A DNA stretch of 64,000 nucleotides from CBDDCA01 sp965218205 (GTDB taxonomy: Bacteria; Spirochaetota; Spirochaetia; WTKD01; G963693115). The first letter of the stretch is position 1, and each line of letters opens with the position of its first letter. The notes under the pieces were generated by a model. That model had not been told where the DNA came from. It ran no database searches and saw only the letters and a program-made list of their open reading frames with translations. Where the stretch lies: positions 1 through 64,000 of the forward strand of contig OZ244590.1 in the NCBI GenBank assembly GCA_965218205.1, read 5' to 3'. Made by a program: the position numbers and the translations under genes. Of this stretch, positions 8,958-18,744 are shown one piece after another.

Positions 8958-10583
8958 GTGGGTAACACTTTGTTTCTTTCGGATCTATTAGAAAGAGCTA
9001 ATGGTATTGCACAAAAAAGCTATGAAACGATTGTTTTTAATGCTACTCTTGTACAGGGAGCTTCTGTAGAGATACACAATATACAATACGATTCTCGAAG
9101 AGTCGAAAGAGGGGATTTATTTTGTGTTTTGAGTGGCATTCATTCACATGGTAAATTGTATGTTGATTCGGCAATGCAACAGGGAGCAGCTGCTATTCTT
9201 GTTGAAGAATCGGTATTTGTAACTATTAAGCAGCAAATTCCTCTTTCAATAGGGGTGGTGATAGTTCCTGATACTACTGTTAGGCGTGCAATGTCTTTGT
9301 TGGCAAAGGCGTTTTTTTTATGTGATAGCATGTCTCCTGTTATAATAGGCATTACAGGTACCGATGGAAAAACAACGTCAGTACACTTTGTACATCAGCT
9401 TGCTACTGCATTAGGAATAAAAGCTGGATATTGGTCTACCATAGAATATCATGATGGCAAAAAAGTGCATGAAAATAGGTATCGACAGTCAACGCCTGAA
9501 TCTCCTGATATTTTTCGCTGTGTAGCTATAATGGCAAAGCAAGGGTGTGAGTTAGTAGTATTAGAATCGACAAGTCATGGGCTAAGCCATAAAACCTTGC
9601 GGATGATTGATGTTTCTTTTAATTTTGCAGGTCTTACTAATATTGGGAGTGAGCATCTTGATTTTCATGGTTCTGTAGAGCAATATGTAAAAGATAAGAG
9701 TAATTTATTTTCACAGCTTCATGCTCAAGAACAGGCAGTTGGTTTTGTGCGTTATGAAGAAACATATAAACAGGAATGTATTGATAGGGCAAACAGTGTA
9801 AAGGCAAAAGTAACTACCTATTCTGTAGTGGACAATAATGCGGAGTATTATGTTGATATAACAAAGGAGTCGTTGTCATATGTGAAAGGAACTGTTTGGT
9901 ATCGTAATGCAGCTTATTCTGAACATGGTGGACATACTGAACTGTCATACTCCTCTGAAATATGCTTACATTGTTTTGGCAGATTTAACATGGAAAATGC
10001 CCTGCTCGCTATTGCTTTGTTGCATGCCTATTGTTGTGCCTATTGTAATGAAGAGAGTGAGCATGCGTTTTATCGTATTTGTCATTTAGTGTCTTTGTTA
10101 CAGACTCCTGCTGGTCGTATGCAAACAATAGCTCATGCAAAACCATTTTCCGTTATAATAGATTATGCTCATACCCCGCAAAGTTTTAGATCTTTGTTTC
10201 CTATTGTTGCACAGAAAACAGAGGGAAGGCTTATTGTTGTATTTGGCTCTGCAGGAGAACGAGATGTTCAAAAACGAAAAGAACAAGGATCTATAGCTGA
10301 TAAGTACGCAGATATTATTGTACTCACAGATGAAGATCCGAGAGAAGAAATTCCAATGGATATATTACAACAAATAGCAGAGGGCTGTGTACACCATGAG
10401 TATAATAGTACTCTTTTTTTGATTCCTGATAGAGAGAAAGCTATTGCTTTTGCTCTATCGCTTGCGAAGGAAGGCGATAGTGTTCTCTTACTTGGCAAGG
10501 GGCATGAAAAGAGTATAGAGTACAGTATGCAAAAAAAAATAGCGTGGAACGAAGCTGCCATAGTAAAAAAGTATCTATCGTAA
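8958..10583 (+). CDS. murE: UDP-MurNAc-tripeptide synthetase (MurE family)
   Basis: This 541-residue Mur ligase adds the third amino acid to UDP-MurNAc-L-Ala-D-Glu in the cytoplasm using ATP. Visible features are the P-loop GITGTDGKTT (131-140), the substrate motif STPESPD, the DSRRVERGDLF N-domain signature and the specificity loop at about 458-464, which reads DEDPREE. The family's DAP enzymes typically have DNPR at that loop, so the amino acid used is not obvious. The start is taken as GTG 8958; TTG 8970 is also possible, and the overlapping ATG at 8956 is out of frame. ddl follows 21 bp downstream and dapL after that, giving a wall-synthesis cluster. Confidence 0.88.
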   Translation: MGNTLFLSDLLERANGIAQKSYETIVFNATLVQGASVEIHNIQYDSRRVERGDLFCVLSGIHSHGKLYVDSAMQQGAAAILVEESVFVTIKQQIPLSIGVVIVPDTTVRRAMSLLAKAFFLCDSMSPVIIGITGTDGKTTSVHFVHQLATALGIKAGYWSTIEYHDGKKVHENRYRQSTPESPDIFRCVAIMAKQGCELVVLESTSHGLSHKTLRMIDVSFNFAGLTNIGSEHLDFHGSVEQYVKDKSNLFSQLHAQEQAVGFVRYEETYKQECIDRANSVKAKVTTYSVVDNNAEYYVDITKESLSYVKGTVWYRNAAYSEHGGHTELSYSSEICLHCFGRFNMENALLAIALLHAYCCAYCNEESEHAFYRICHLVSLLQTPAGRMQTIAHAKPFSVIIDYAHTPQSFRSLFPIVAQKTEGRLIVVFGSAGERDVQKRKEQGSIADKYADIIVLTDEDPREEIPMDILQQIAEGCVHHEYNSTLFLIPDREKAIAFALSLAKEGDSVLLLGKGHEKSIEYSMQKKIAWNEAAIVKKYLS

Positions 10584-10604
10584 ATATATTACAATAAATA
10601 TAGA

Positions 10605-11747
10605 ATGAATGTGCTTTTAGTATATGGTGGAACATCAAACGAACATGAAATTTCAAAATTATCTGCAAAATTTGTATGTACAAGTTTACTTGAGGCTGGT
10701 CATATTGTATATCTTTGTGGAGTAAATAAGCAAGGACAATGGTTTTTACAGCTTCCTATAGTATCTGGAACGATAGAAAAGAATGCGTTGTTTGATGGAT
10801 CTGCACTTGCGTTACATACTCCACAGGATGCACAAGAAGCAGATAGATTGCGTTTATTTACTGTTCCTTCTTTAGGTATATGGCAAAATATACAAGCTCC
10901 AGCACAACTTCCTATAGATATAGTATTTCCTCTTATACATGGACATTTTGGGGAAGATGGTACATTACAGCATCTCCTTGATGGAGCAAATGTTCCCTAT
11001 GTTGGATGTGATGCAATAGCAAGTATGTGTTGTATAAGCAAGTATCTTGCAAAGGAAATATTGCGTAAGCATGGTATTCCAGTGCTTTCTGATATTGTAG
11101 TGCCAAGTGATACAGTGCTTGGCAAAGATGATAGTATAGTGAGTAATATAGCGTATAAAAGTATGGAGCTGCTTGGTTCTACTACTATTATAGTAAAACC
11201 AAATGATAACGGATCTTCGTTTGGAATATCGTGTACGGAAAGTGCTGAAGAATTAACATCTGCTTTAGTGAGTTGTGCAAAGTATGGTAAATATATATTG
11301 TTAGAGCCATTTTTGAAAAAGAAGCGTGAAATAGAAGTATCAGTAATAGGAAACGATGAAGGCACTATTGAAAGTTTTGCTCCTGGTGAAATAGTGTTGC
11401 ATAAAGGCTCTTTTTATGATTATTCTTTGAAGTATCATTCAAGTGAATCTCAAGTTTCTTTGTGTATTCCTGCAGATATTGAAGATACTGTTAAGCGTAC
11501 TATATGTAAATACGCAGAGCAATCGTATCTTGCGTTGGGGTGTAGAGGCTTTGCTCGTATTGATTTTTTTCTCTATACCAAAGAAATAAATAATGAGAGT
11601 GTAGCAAACTCAGTGGTAGTAAATGAGATTAATACTATACCTGGTTTTACCGATATAAGTATGTTTCCAAAAATGGTGATGAATGAAGGGCTGAGTGCTG
11701 CAGAGCTTATGAATAAAATACTATCCTTAGTGGAGAAAAGAGAGTAG
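10605..11747 (+). CDS. ddl: D-alanine--D-alanine ligase
   Basis: This 380-residue ATP-grasp enzyme joins two D-alanines for the end of the peptidoglycan stem peptide. The N-terminus VYGGTSNEHEIS is the family signature. HGHFGEDGTLQ, KPNDNGSSFGIS (ATP-grasp), RGFARIDFF and NEINTIPGFTDISMFPKM (metal and substrate loop) follow in the expected order. The length fits. It is 21 bp after murE and presumably co-transcribed with it. Confidence 0.95.
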   Translation: MNVLLVYGGTSNEHEISKLSAKFVCTSLLEAGHIVYLCGVNKQGQWFLQLPIVSGTIEKNALFDGSALALHTPQDAQEADRLRLFTVPSLGIWQNIQAPAQLPIDIVFPLIHGHFGEDGTLQHLLDGANVPYVGCDAIASMCCISKYLAKEILRKHGIPVLSDIVVPSDTVLGKDDSIVSNIAYKSMELLGSTTIIVKPNDNGSSFGISCTESAEELTSALVSCAKYGKYILLEPFLKKKREIEVSVIGNDEGTIESFAPGEIVLHKGSFYDYSLKYHSSESQVSLCIPADIEDTVKRTICKYAEQSYLALGCRGFARIDFFLYTKEINNESVANSVVVNEINTIPGFTDISMFPKMVMNEGLSAAELMNKILSLVEKRE

Positions 11748-11843
11748 CAATGTTTGTACATAAGCAGTGCTATTGAGCAGTACTACTGAAAAAATGAAGT
11801 AGCAACTATATTGAATTGCTAAAAATATAGTAGAATAAGAAAT

Positions 11844-13064
11844 ATGATTAAGATAAATCCTCATTATAGTAAGTTGCAAGGAAGTTATTTATTTTCGCGT
11901 ATTGCACAGATTATACAAGAAGAAAAGAAGAAAAAGCCTGATCTTGATATTATCAAACTCGGTATTGGAGATGTTACTTTTCCGTTGAGTGCATCGGTAA
12001 TTCAGGCATTTCATAGTGGAGTAGAAGAAATGGGATCTGATAAGGGTTTTCGAGGATATGGTCCAGAACAAGGGTATGATTTTTTACGTGAAGCAATAGC
12101 CATCCATGACTATCAAGCACATGGCATAGCTATAGATGCAACAGAAATTATTGTTAGTGATGGCTCAAAATGTGATTCTGCTAATTTTCAAGAAATTTTT
12201 GATCTCAATACCAAGATTGCGGTTCCTGATCCTGTGTATCCAGTATATATTGATTCTAATGTAATGGCAGGAAGGACTGCAGAGTTTCAAGATGGTCGGT
12301 ATCAGGGAGTATATTATTTAGAAGGAAACGAGATGAATAATTTTATTCCTTCTGTTCCTACACAAGAAGTTGATATACTGTATCTTTGTTATCCTAATAA
12401 TCCTACAGGTCAATGTGCTACTCATGAGCAACTGAAGAATTTTGTAGATTATGCAATAGCTAACAAAGCACTTATTTTGTATGATGCCGCGTATTGTGCT
12501 TTTATTCAAGATACTACTGTTCCTACATCTATATTTGAAATACCGCGTGCAAAAGAATGTGCCGTAGAGTTTAGAAGTTTTTCTAAAACTGCAGGGTTTA
12601 CAGGAACGCGTTGTGCATTTACTGTTATTCCTGAGGAATGTCATATATGGAATGAAGAGGGAGATACTATAAAAGTAAGGGATATATGGCTACGAAGACA
12701 TACTACAAAATTTAATGGTGTATCATATCCTGTGCAGAAAGCTGCTGCTGCTATATATAGCGAACAAGGGAAAAAAGAAACACAAAGCCGTATACATTAT
12801 TACATGGAAAATGCAAAGCTCATTATTGATACGATGGAAAAATTACATTTAGACTGTTACGGAGGAGAAAATGCTCCCTATGTATGGGTAGCTGCAAAAA
12901 AACCAAGCTGGGATATGTTTCGTGAAATATTACAAAAAACAGGGGTAGTGGTTACTCCTGGTTCGGGGTTTGGAAAAAATGGTGAAGGGTTTATACGTAT
13001 CAGTGCTTTTAATGAAAGAGAAAAAGTAGAACATGCAATGCAACGTATGCTCCATGTATTTTAA
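11844..13064 (+). CDS. dapL: LL-diaminopimelate aminotransferase
   Basis: This 406-residue PLP enzyme of the DapL family makes LL-2,6-diaminopimelate directly from tetrahydrodipicolinate, bypassing the acylated DapD/E route. Signatures include IIKLGIGDVTFPL, GFRGYGPEQGYDFLREAI, SDGSKCD (105-111), CYPNNPTGQ and the PLP lysine K248 in SFSK, followed by TAGFTGTRCAF. Length and motifs match the bacterial DapL group rather than generic AspC-like enzymes. It lies about 100 bp after ddl and is followed by a clear terminator. Its presence points to LL-DAP being available for lysine or for peptidoglycan. Confidence 0.93.
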   Translation: MIKINPHYSKLQGSYLFSRIAQIIQEEKKKKPDLDIIKLGIGDVTFPLSASVIQAFHSGVEEMGSDKGFRGYGPEQGYDFLREAIAIHDYQAHGIAIDATEIIVSDGSKCDSANFQEIFDLNTKIAVPDPVYPVYIDSNVMAGRTAEFQDGRYQGVYYLEGNEMNNFIPSVPTQEVDILYLCYPNNPTGQCATHEQLKNFVDYAIANKALILYDAAYCAFIQDTTVPTSIFEIPRAKECAVEFRSFSKTAGFTGTRCAFTVIPEECHIWNEEGDTIKVRDIWLRRHTTKFNGVSYPVQKAAAAIYSEQGKKETQSRIHYYMENAKLIIDTMEKLHLDCYGGENAPYVWVAAKKPSWDMFREILQKTGVVVTPGSGFGKNGEGFIRISAFNEREKVEHAMQRMLHVF

Positions 13065-13068
13065 TCTT

Positions 13069-13092
13069 GCCCTTATCTTCATGAGGGCCTTT
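13069..13092 (+). terminator. Rho-independent terminator after dapL
   Basis: GCCCTTAT and ATGAGGGC form an 8-bp stem (one G-T pair) around CTTC, followed by CTTTT. It lies directly after the dapL stop codon. Confidence 0.8.
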
Positions 13093-13147
13093 TATGAGAG
13101 GGTTGGCATGAGAGGGCTATAAAAAGTATACGGTAGTACTGAAAAGA

Positions 13148-13762
13148 TTATTCTATGTTGCTAGGGACGCCATTGAATAGTATTTTATTCAATGGTAATC
13201 TTTCGCCACTTGGAATTTCTCTCTTTTGTAATTCTTCTGGTAATGTAGTTTTTTCGTCCAATACTCCAACTGCAAATGCACTAATAATGATATGATGTTT
13301 TTTATCAAGGCTAAGAACTTTATACGCTGCTTCGTAATCTAGTCCTGACATGCCATGAGTATATAATCCTAGTTTTCTTGCTTGAAATGTAAAGGCTGCC
13401 CATGCAAACCCTGTGTCAAATGCTGCTATGGTGTTGTTTGATCTTCCTTCTTCAAAATTAAGGCTAGTGACAAAAAAACCTAAAAGAGATGCATTTTTTG
13501 CCCACATTTGATTAAATTCTACAAGAACAGATAAGTATGTATTAAAATCATCGCTTCCATTTTCTGCTAAGATTATTCTCCAAGGTTGTGTATTATATGA
13601 AGAAGGTGACCAGCGTGCTGCTTCTCCTAATGTTTCAATTATTTCAGAATCTAATTTTGTTTTCTTAAATGCTCGTGGTGACCAACGTTTGGTAAACATA
13701 GAATCTACTGGGAGAGAAGTATCTCTATTGCTATAATCAGCTTTATATGAATCATTAAACAT
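13148..13762 (-). CDS. Nitroreductase-family flavoprotein
   Basis: This 204-residue FMN-dependent oxidoreductase is of the nitroreductase fold. The N-terminal RWSPRAF and EAARWSPSSYNTQPWRI segments are the typical FMN-binding signature, and the late GLDYEAAYKVL and AFAVGVLDEKTTLPEELQKRE parts agree. Such proteins reduce nitro-aromatics, quinones or flavins with NAD(P)H; the real substrate cannot be read from sequence. It is divergent from the G12 lipoprotein gene, with 148 bp between the starts. Confidence 0.85.
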   Translation of the reverse strand: MFNDSYKADYSNRDTSLPVDSMFTKRWSPRAFKKTKLDSEIIETLGEAARWSPSSYNTQPWRIILAENGSDDFNTYLSVLVEFNQMWAKNASLLGFFVTSLNFEEGRSNNTIAAFDTGFAWAAFTFQARKLGLYTHGMSGLDYEAAYKVLSLDKKHHIIISAFAVGVLDEKTTLPEELQKREIPSGERLPLNKILFNGVPSNIE

Positions 13763-13910
13763 GATATTGCTCCTTTATTTTTAGTATACTACATATTTTT
13801 ATATAGTGTATAATATATATGGTATAGTTACTATGCTACAATGGTAATGTATAAAGTACAATGTATAAAGAAAATTAAAATAATAACAAATACATAAAAA
13901 GGAGATCTTT

Positions 13911-16900
13911 ATGAAAGAACGGTTGAAAAAACAGCTGAAAAAAGGATGGCTGAGTAGAGAGCTACAAGCCGTGAAAAAATCGGGGGGGGGGGGTACACTC
14001 TCGATATAAGCAAAACATAACTCTCGTTGCACTGTTTTTAGTGCTAGCAATAACTACCCTCGTACTCGTAGGATGTGCAGAGGGCAGTAGCAGTTCCTCA
14101 TCAGGCGGAGGAGGAACTTTACCAGTAACCCCGACCCTTGCATCACTGTCCAATGTGCAGATACAGCCAGCAGGCAATGACGGGACGCTCTCATTACGCT
14201 GGCAAGCCCCAAGCAAAGCCACACATGTAGTAGTAAACGCTACCTCTACCGCACCAGCCCAAGTCATACAAGTGCGTGTTCCTGCAATAGAATATCGTGC
14301 ATTGTTTCAACAAGGACAATCGTATAAACTCAAAGGCTTGCAAGCCCTCACTCACTACACTGTAGAGATAGAAGCCCAAAAGGACACAGAAGTATCACCA
14401 AAAACAACCCGCTCTGTGACAACACTGATAGATACCACTACCCCACAGGACACATTGACACAAGTAGGCGTAGAAAAATCGGGGGATGGCATAAAGATAA
14501 CATGGGACAAAGAGCGACTTGCAGTAGGCAGAACAGATATAGCAGAAGCAACAATAGTGGTAAAAAGCACGACTGGTGCTACAGTGCTTGCACAAGCTAC
14601 CGTGCAGAACCTACAACAAGGAGAGGTTACGCTTCCAAATGTCTCCACGCTTGCAGGCATATCCTATGATGTAGAAATACGCTACAAAGACAGAAATGAC
14701 AACACAAGCAGTCCTACAACAGTACTGACAGGCGTACAAGCATCAGCCCTCTCACAAACAGTAACAGCACTACCAGAGGCAGACCTTACAGTAACAGCAA
14801 ACGATAAAGACAATAGCCCAGCCGATGAAAGCCTGCTTGTTACGTGGGGGAGCTTTGCCTTTGGAACAGGGAGCACAGCAAAAAGCCTCTTAGTACGAGT
14901 AACAGCAACCGCAACACAGACGATAGTAGCAGAGGAGACAGTAGACAAAGATACCAGTGCAACCAATGTCAGCGGAGCAACCGCACAGGCAAAAGAATAC
15001 GCCACTGTATATGTCGCAAAAGATGGCATAGCACTCACAAAACTCTACGGCACGCTTACATACAAAGTAGAAGTATATGTCTCTCAAAACGGAAAGTACT
15101 CCACTGCAGTATCAAAAGAACAAGCAACAACCGACAAAACAACACAACCAGCGACCAATGTAAGTGCCGTAGGAGGAGCAACAAGCATAGTAGTCATCTG
15201 GCAAGAGCCCAATGTACGAGACTATGCAGGAGTGACTATAACAGCAACAGAGAAAGAGAGCGATACTCCAGCAAAGACAGTAACAATAACAGACAGAACA
15301 GTACGCAACACGCAAATAATAGGCCTCAAAGCCACCACCGAGTATACAGTGGCAGTACAATCGCAGGACTATGCAGGCAACAAAGGAACAGAAGCAACAG
15401 CCACAGTAGATACAGGAGCAGATAGCACCGTTCCCGATCCAGTAACAAACATACAAGCAAGCTATCCCTTCGTATCAGCAACAAAAGTAGAAACACAGAT
15501 AACATGGACAGCACCCGATGCAACAAAAGCCAAGAACAAAGACATAAAAGAATACAGCATAAGCATACAAGAGAAAGGCACAAGTACCACAGTACTGAAC
15601 GAGAAGAAAATACCCTATCCCACAACATCGCTCTCTGTCGAAGAACTCAGTCAAGGCAAAACCTACACAGTAACAATACAAGCAATAGACTATGCAGAAA
15701 ACAAAAGTAGCCAAGCCACACAAGACATAACAACACCCACCCCACTCACAGCACCCTCAGCAGAACTCTTTCAAAGCAAGCCCGCCCTCGTTACAACAGG
15801 AGCAATACAAATAAAAGCAACCTTTACGCAAGCACCTGGATCAAATACTGGATCAAATAAGTACTACACCCTGCGTATGTACGATAGCACTACACTGGTA
15901 GCAGAAAAAAGCATAACAAGTACCGCAACCACCATTAGCTTTGGCATAGCAGATGGCATAGAAGTATCAGCAACACAAGCAAATGCAAAACAATATAGCT
16001 TTCGCTTTCTCACAGTAGAAAATAACAGAGTAAGCCCCCCAACAACGCTCACTGACAAAGTAGCAGTATACGATGCAATATCCACTGTCCCCCCCGCACC
16101 AGAAAGCCTCACTCTGCTTATTGCAGAATCAACAGAAACAAGCGATACCGTACAGTACGAGTTTCAAGCAGGAACTATTACCAGCAACCACAAAGCACCC
16201 AATGACAGACAACTCACACAAGCACACATACAGTACAAAGTATACCTAGTAGCAGGAGATGAGAGTACTAAAACAATAGCAGAAATAAAAACAATGACAG
16301 GAGTACAAACACAAGACATAGCAGGAAACAGCACTTTACGAGGAACATTTATAGGAACAAAGGGAGCAGTATATACCATAGGCATAGAAGCAATAAATAG
16401 CCTCAACCCCTCTACCACAAAGAAAGCACAAAGCAAAGACCTCGCACTGATACAAAAACTAGAACTGAGCACCATCCCCACCTCAAAAGCAACAGCCCCT
16501 ACCTCGTCCTTAACAGGCAAGCTAGTAGTATCACAATCAACAAACACAACAGGAACAATAAAGCTAGTACTCACGCAATTAAGCACAATAACAGGAGCAA
16601 AAAACAAAGACGGCACAACAGTAACCAGCAATGATGAGCTAGTATACACAGTGTACGGCTTACAGAAAGACACAACCCCAACAGTAGCAGAAGTACAAAG
16701 AGGCAGAAAAGTAACTATAGGCACAGCAAGGAACGGAGTGTACACAGTACCAGCGCTTAGCAGTATAGGCGTGACAACCCCAACAGTAGCAATAAAAGGA
16801 GCAACAAAGTATCACTTTGTAGTAGAAGTAGCCATAAAAACAGACCCAAGCAAAAAAGCAGTATCGACAGTGGCAACAGTAACAACCGCATCACAAGCGA

Positions 16901-18600
16901 CAGATCCCGCAGAAGTAAGCAACATACAAGTAAAAGGAGTAGAAGGAAGGAATGCAAAGCTATCGTGGACAGCCCCCAGCCTTACTGCAAGCCACAAAAC
17001 AGACACAGGCGATACCCTAGCAGTAGCACAAGTATCGTACAAAGTATACAAAGTAGCAAAAAGTGGCAATACACAAAGGACAATAGCAGAGATAATAATA
17101 GCAGCAGGAGGAAGCCCTACAACAACAGCAGCAGGAACAACCAACAGCACTCTGACAGGATTGACAGTAGGCACCACTTACGAAATAGTAGTACAAGCAG
17201 TAAACAGCACCGATACCAACAAAGAATCAAGAGGTGTCCGTAAGGAGTTTATCGCAAAAGAAGCCTATGCAGCACCAGGAAAGCCCACCATACAAGCAAA
17301 TGCACAAGGAGTAACCATAGTACTTACCATAACAGCTCCTACCGTAAAAGGAACAACAGCAGAAGGAACTGATTTAAGAGATAATCAAATAGATTACATA
17401 GTATACTATATAGCCTCAAAAACAAACATAGATGGAGCAACAGTAAAAACACAAGCACAAGCAGCAAGCGATGCACAAGTAGGAGCAGAAAAAGACGATG
17501 TGCCAACAGGAGCAACAAGCTATACAATACGCAACCTACGATTGAATACAAAATACTATATCACCGCAGTAGCAGTAAACAGCCTCAAAAAGACAAAGGT
17601 ATCAGCAGAAGCAACAGCAGTCTCTGCCAGCACCCCAACAGTAGTAATAGGAAATACCACAAAGGTTTCAGCAACAGTAGGATCAGCACCAACATCAGCA
17701 CATACAACGAGAGTACTTACCAGCATTAGTCCCAGTGGACTATCATTTACCTGTGATGAAAGCACAGTAGATAACAGCACACTCAAGCAAGAAACAGGCC
17801 TAACAGTAACATTTGCAAAAAATACCAATACAGTAACAATAACAGGCACAGCAAATAAATCAAACATACATGATACTGCTATCACTGAGTATAGCTATGG
17901 AGTAGTGGAATGTACCATTACCTCTGCGGGAGCATACTCGGGACAAAAAGTACTTGCGACTATCAATGTAGAGACAGGACTGGTGAAACTCCCAAGCGAA
18001 GTAGCGAGCTATTACAGACCAACAACAAAGACAGCACTCAAAGCTATTATCACTGCAGAAAGAGGAGCAAGCAGACAAGACACCAATAGCCCCAACCTCA
18101 ATATGATAGATACGAGTGCTATTACTGATATGAGTAGGCTATTTTTTAGAGATAGTACTTTTAATGGAGATCTAACACAGTGGAATACCAGTAAGGTAAG
18201 GGATATGGCACGTATGTTTGAGCTAGCGAGTGTATTTAATCAAGACATAGGAAACTGGGATGTAGGAAATGTTACTACTATGGAAAATATGTTTTCTACA
18301 GCAAAAGCGTTTAATAAAAATATAGGAAACTGGGATGTAAGTAATGTTACTGTTATGAGAAGCATGTTTTTTCAAGCAAGCGTCTTTAATCAAGATATCA
18401 GTGCTTGGAATGTAGGGAATGTTATTACTGGATTAAATGGGATATTTTTCAATGCTTCTTTATTTGATCAAGATTTATCATCATGGAAAGTATGTAAGGG
18501 ACGAGTATATGCCACTGATTTCTTTGGTTCGGCTATGGCTAGCAAAACAGCACAGTACCCAAAGGATAGACTTGATAAAACAGCATGTCCTTCATCGTAG
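13911..18600 (+). CDS. Phase-variable giant FN3/DUF285 lipoprotein, frame broken by G12 tract (OFF as sequenced)
   Basis: An ATG at 13911 follows AAGGAG at ideal spacing and opens MKERLKKQLKKGWLSREL up to a G12 run at 13982-13993. With 12 G the frame ends at TAA 14007. Losing one G (or gaining two) joins it without a stop to the long frame ending at 18600, giving 1562 residues at G11. The joined N-terminus is basic, then hydrophobic, then lipobox LVLVGC with Cys55, a lipoprotein signal that neither half forms alone. The body has many FN3-like repeats (about residues 75-1115) and an Ig-like module with TGLTVTF and ANKSN (about 1243-1363). A DUF285 tail (about 1393-1550) completes it. The FN3 part is rich in A-ending codons (aca, gca, gta), while the tail from about 18100 is AT-rich like its relatives. 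Predicted surface protein. Confidence 0.88.
13982..13993 (+). repeat. G12 homopolymer slippage switch inside signal-peptide coding region
   Basis: There are twelve consecutive G, preceded by GTGAAAAAATC, 71 bp downstream of the ATG. Tract length sets whether the start codon is in frame with the 4.6-kb downstream frame: lengths of 11 and 14 are ON, 12 and 13 are OFF. Sequencing error in the homopolymer cannot be excluded from one sequence. Confidence 0.88.
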
Positions 18601-18616
18601 AAAAAGCGTAAAAAAA

Positions 18617-18642
18617 GAGAGTATCTCCATGCTCTCTTTTTT
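18617..18642 (+). terminator. Rho-independent terminator of giant lipoprotein gene
   Basis: GAGAGTAT and ATGCTCTC pair (one G-T) around CTCC and are followed by T6. It lies 16 bp after the stop codon. Confidence 0.85.
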
Positions 18643-18666
18643 GTAAATAATACCCTATACATAGCA

Positions 18667-18696
18667 TTGTTATAGAAAGTAAAAACCGTATATAAT
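18667..18696 (+). promoter_or_regulatory. Sigma70-like promoter upstream of rmuC
   Basis: TTGTTA (18667-18672) and a perfect TATAAT (18691-18696) are 18 bp apart. They lie just after the preceding terminator and about 50 bp before the rmuC ATG. Confidence 0.6.
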
Positions 18697-18744
18697 TTCC
18701 GTTTTTTCTGACTTTAAAGGCTTACTATGAGTATACTATAATAT

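Noticed and set aside
16088..16094. C7 run inside the FN3 lipoprotein as a second frame switch
   Set aside because: Seven bases is short for efficient slippage, and the frame is intact on both sides.
14194..17885. Open frames on both strands inside the FN3 lipoprotein (for example 14844-15425 plus, 16164-16745 minus)
   Set aside because: They lie wholly within a gene with clear protein-level homology to neighbours and have biased, low-complexity translations.
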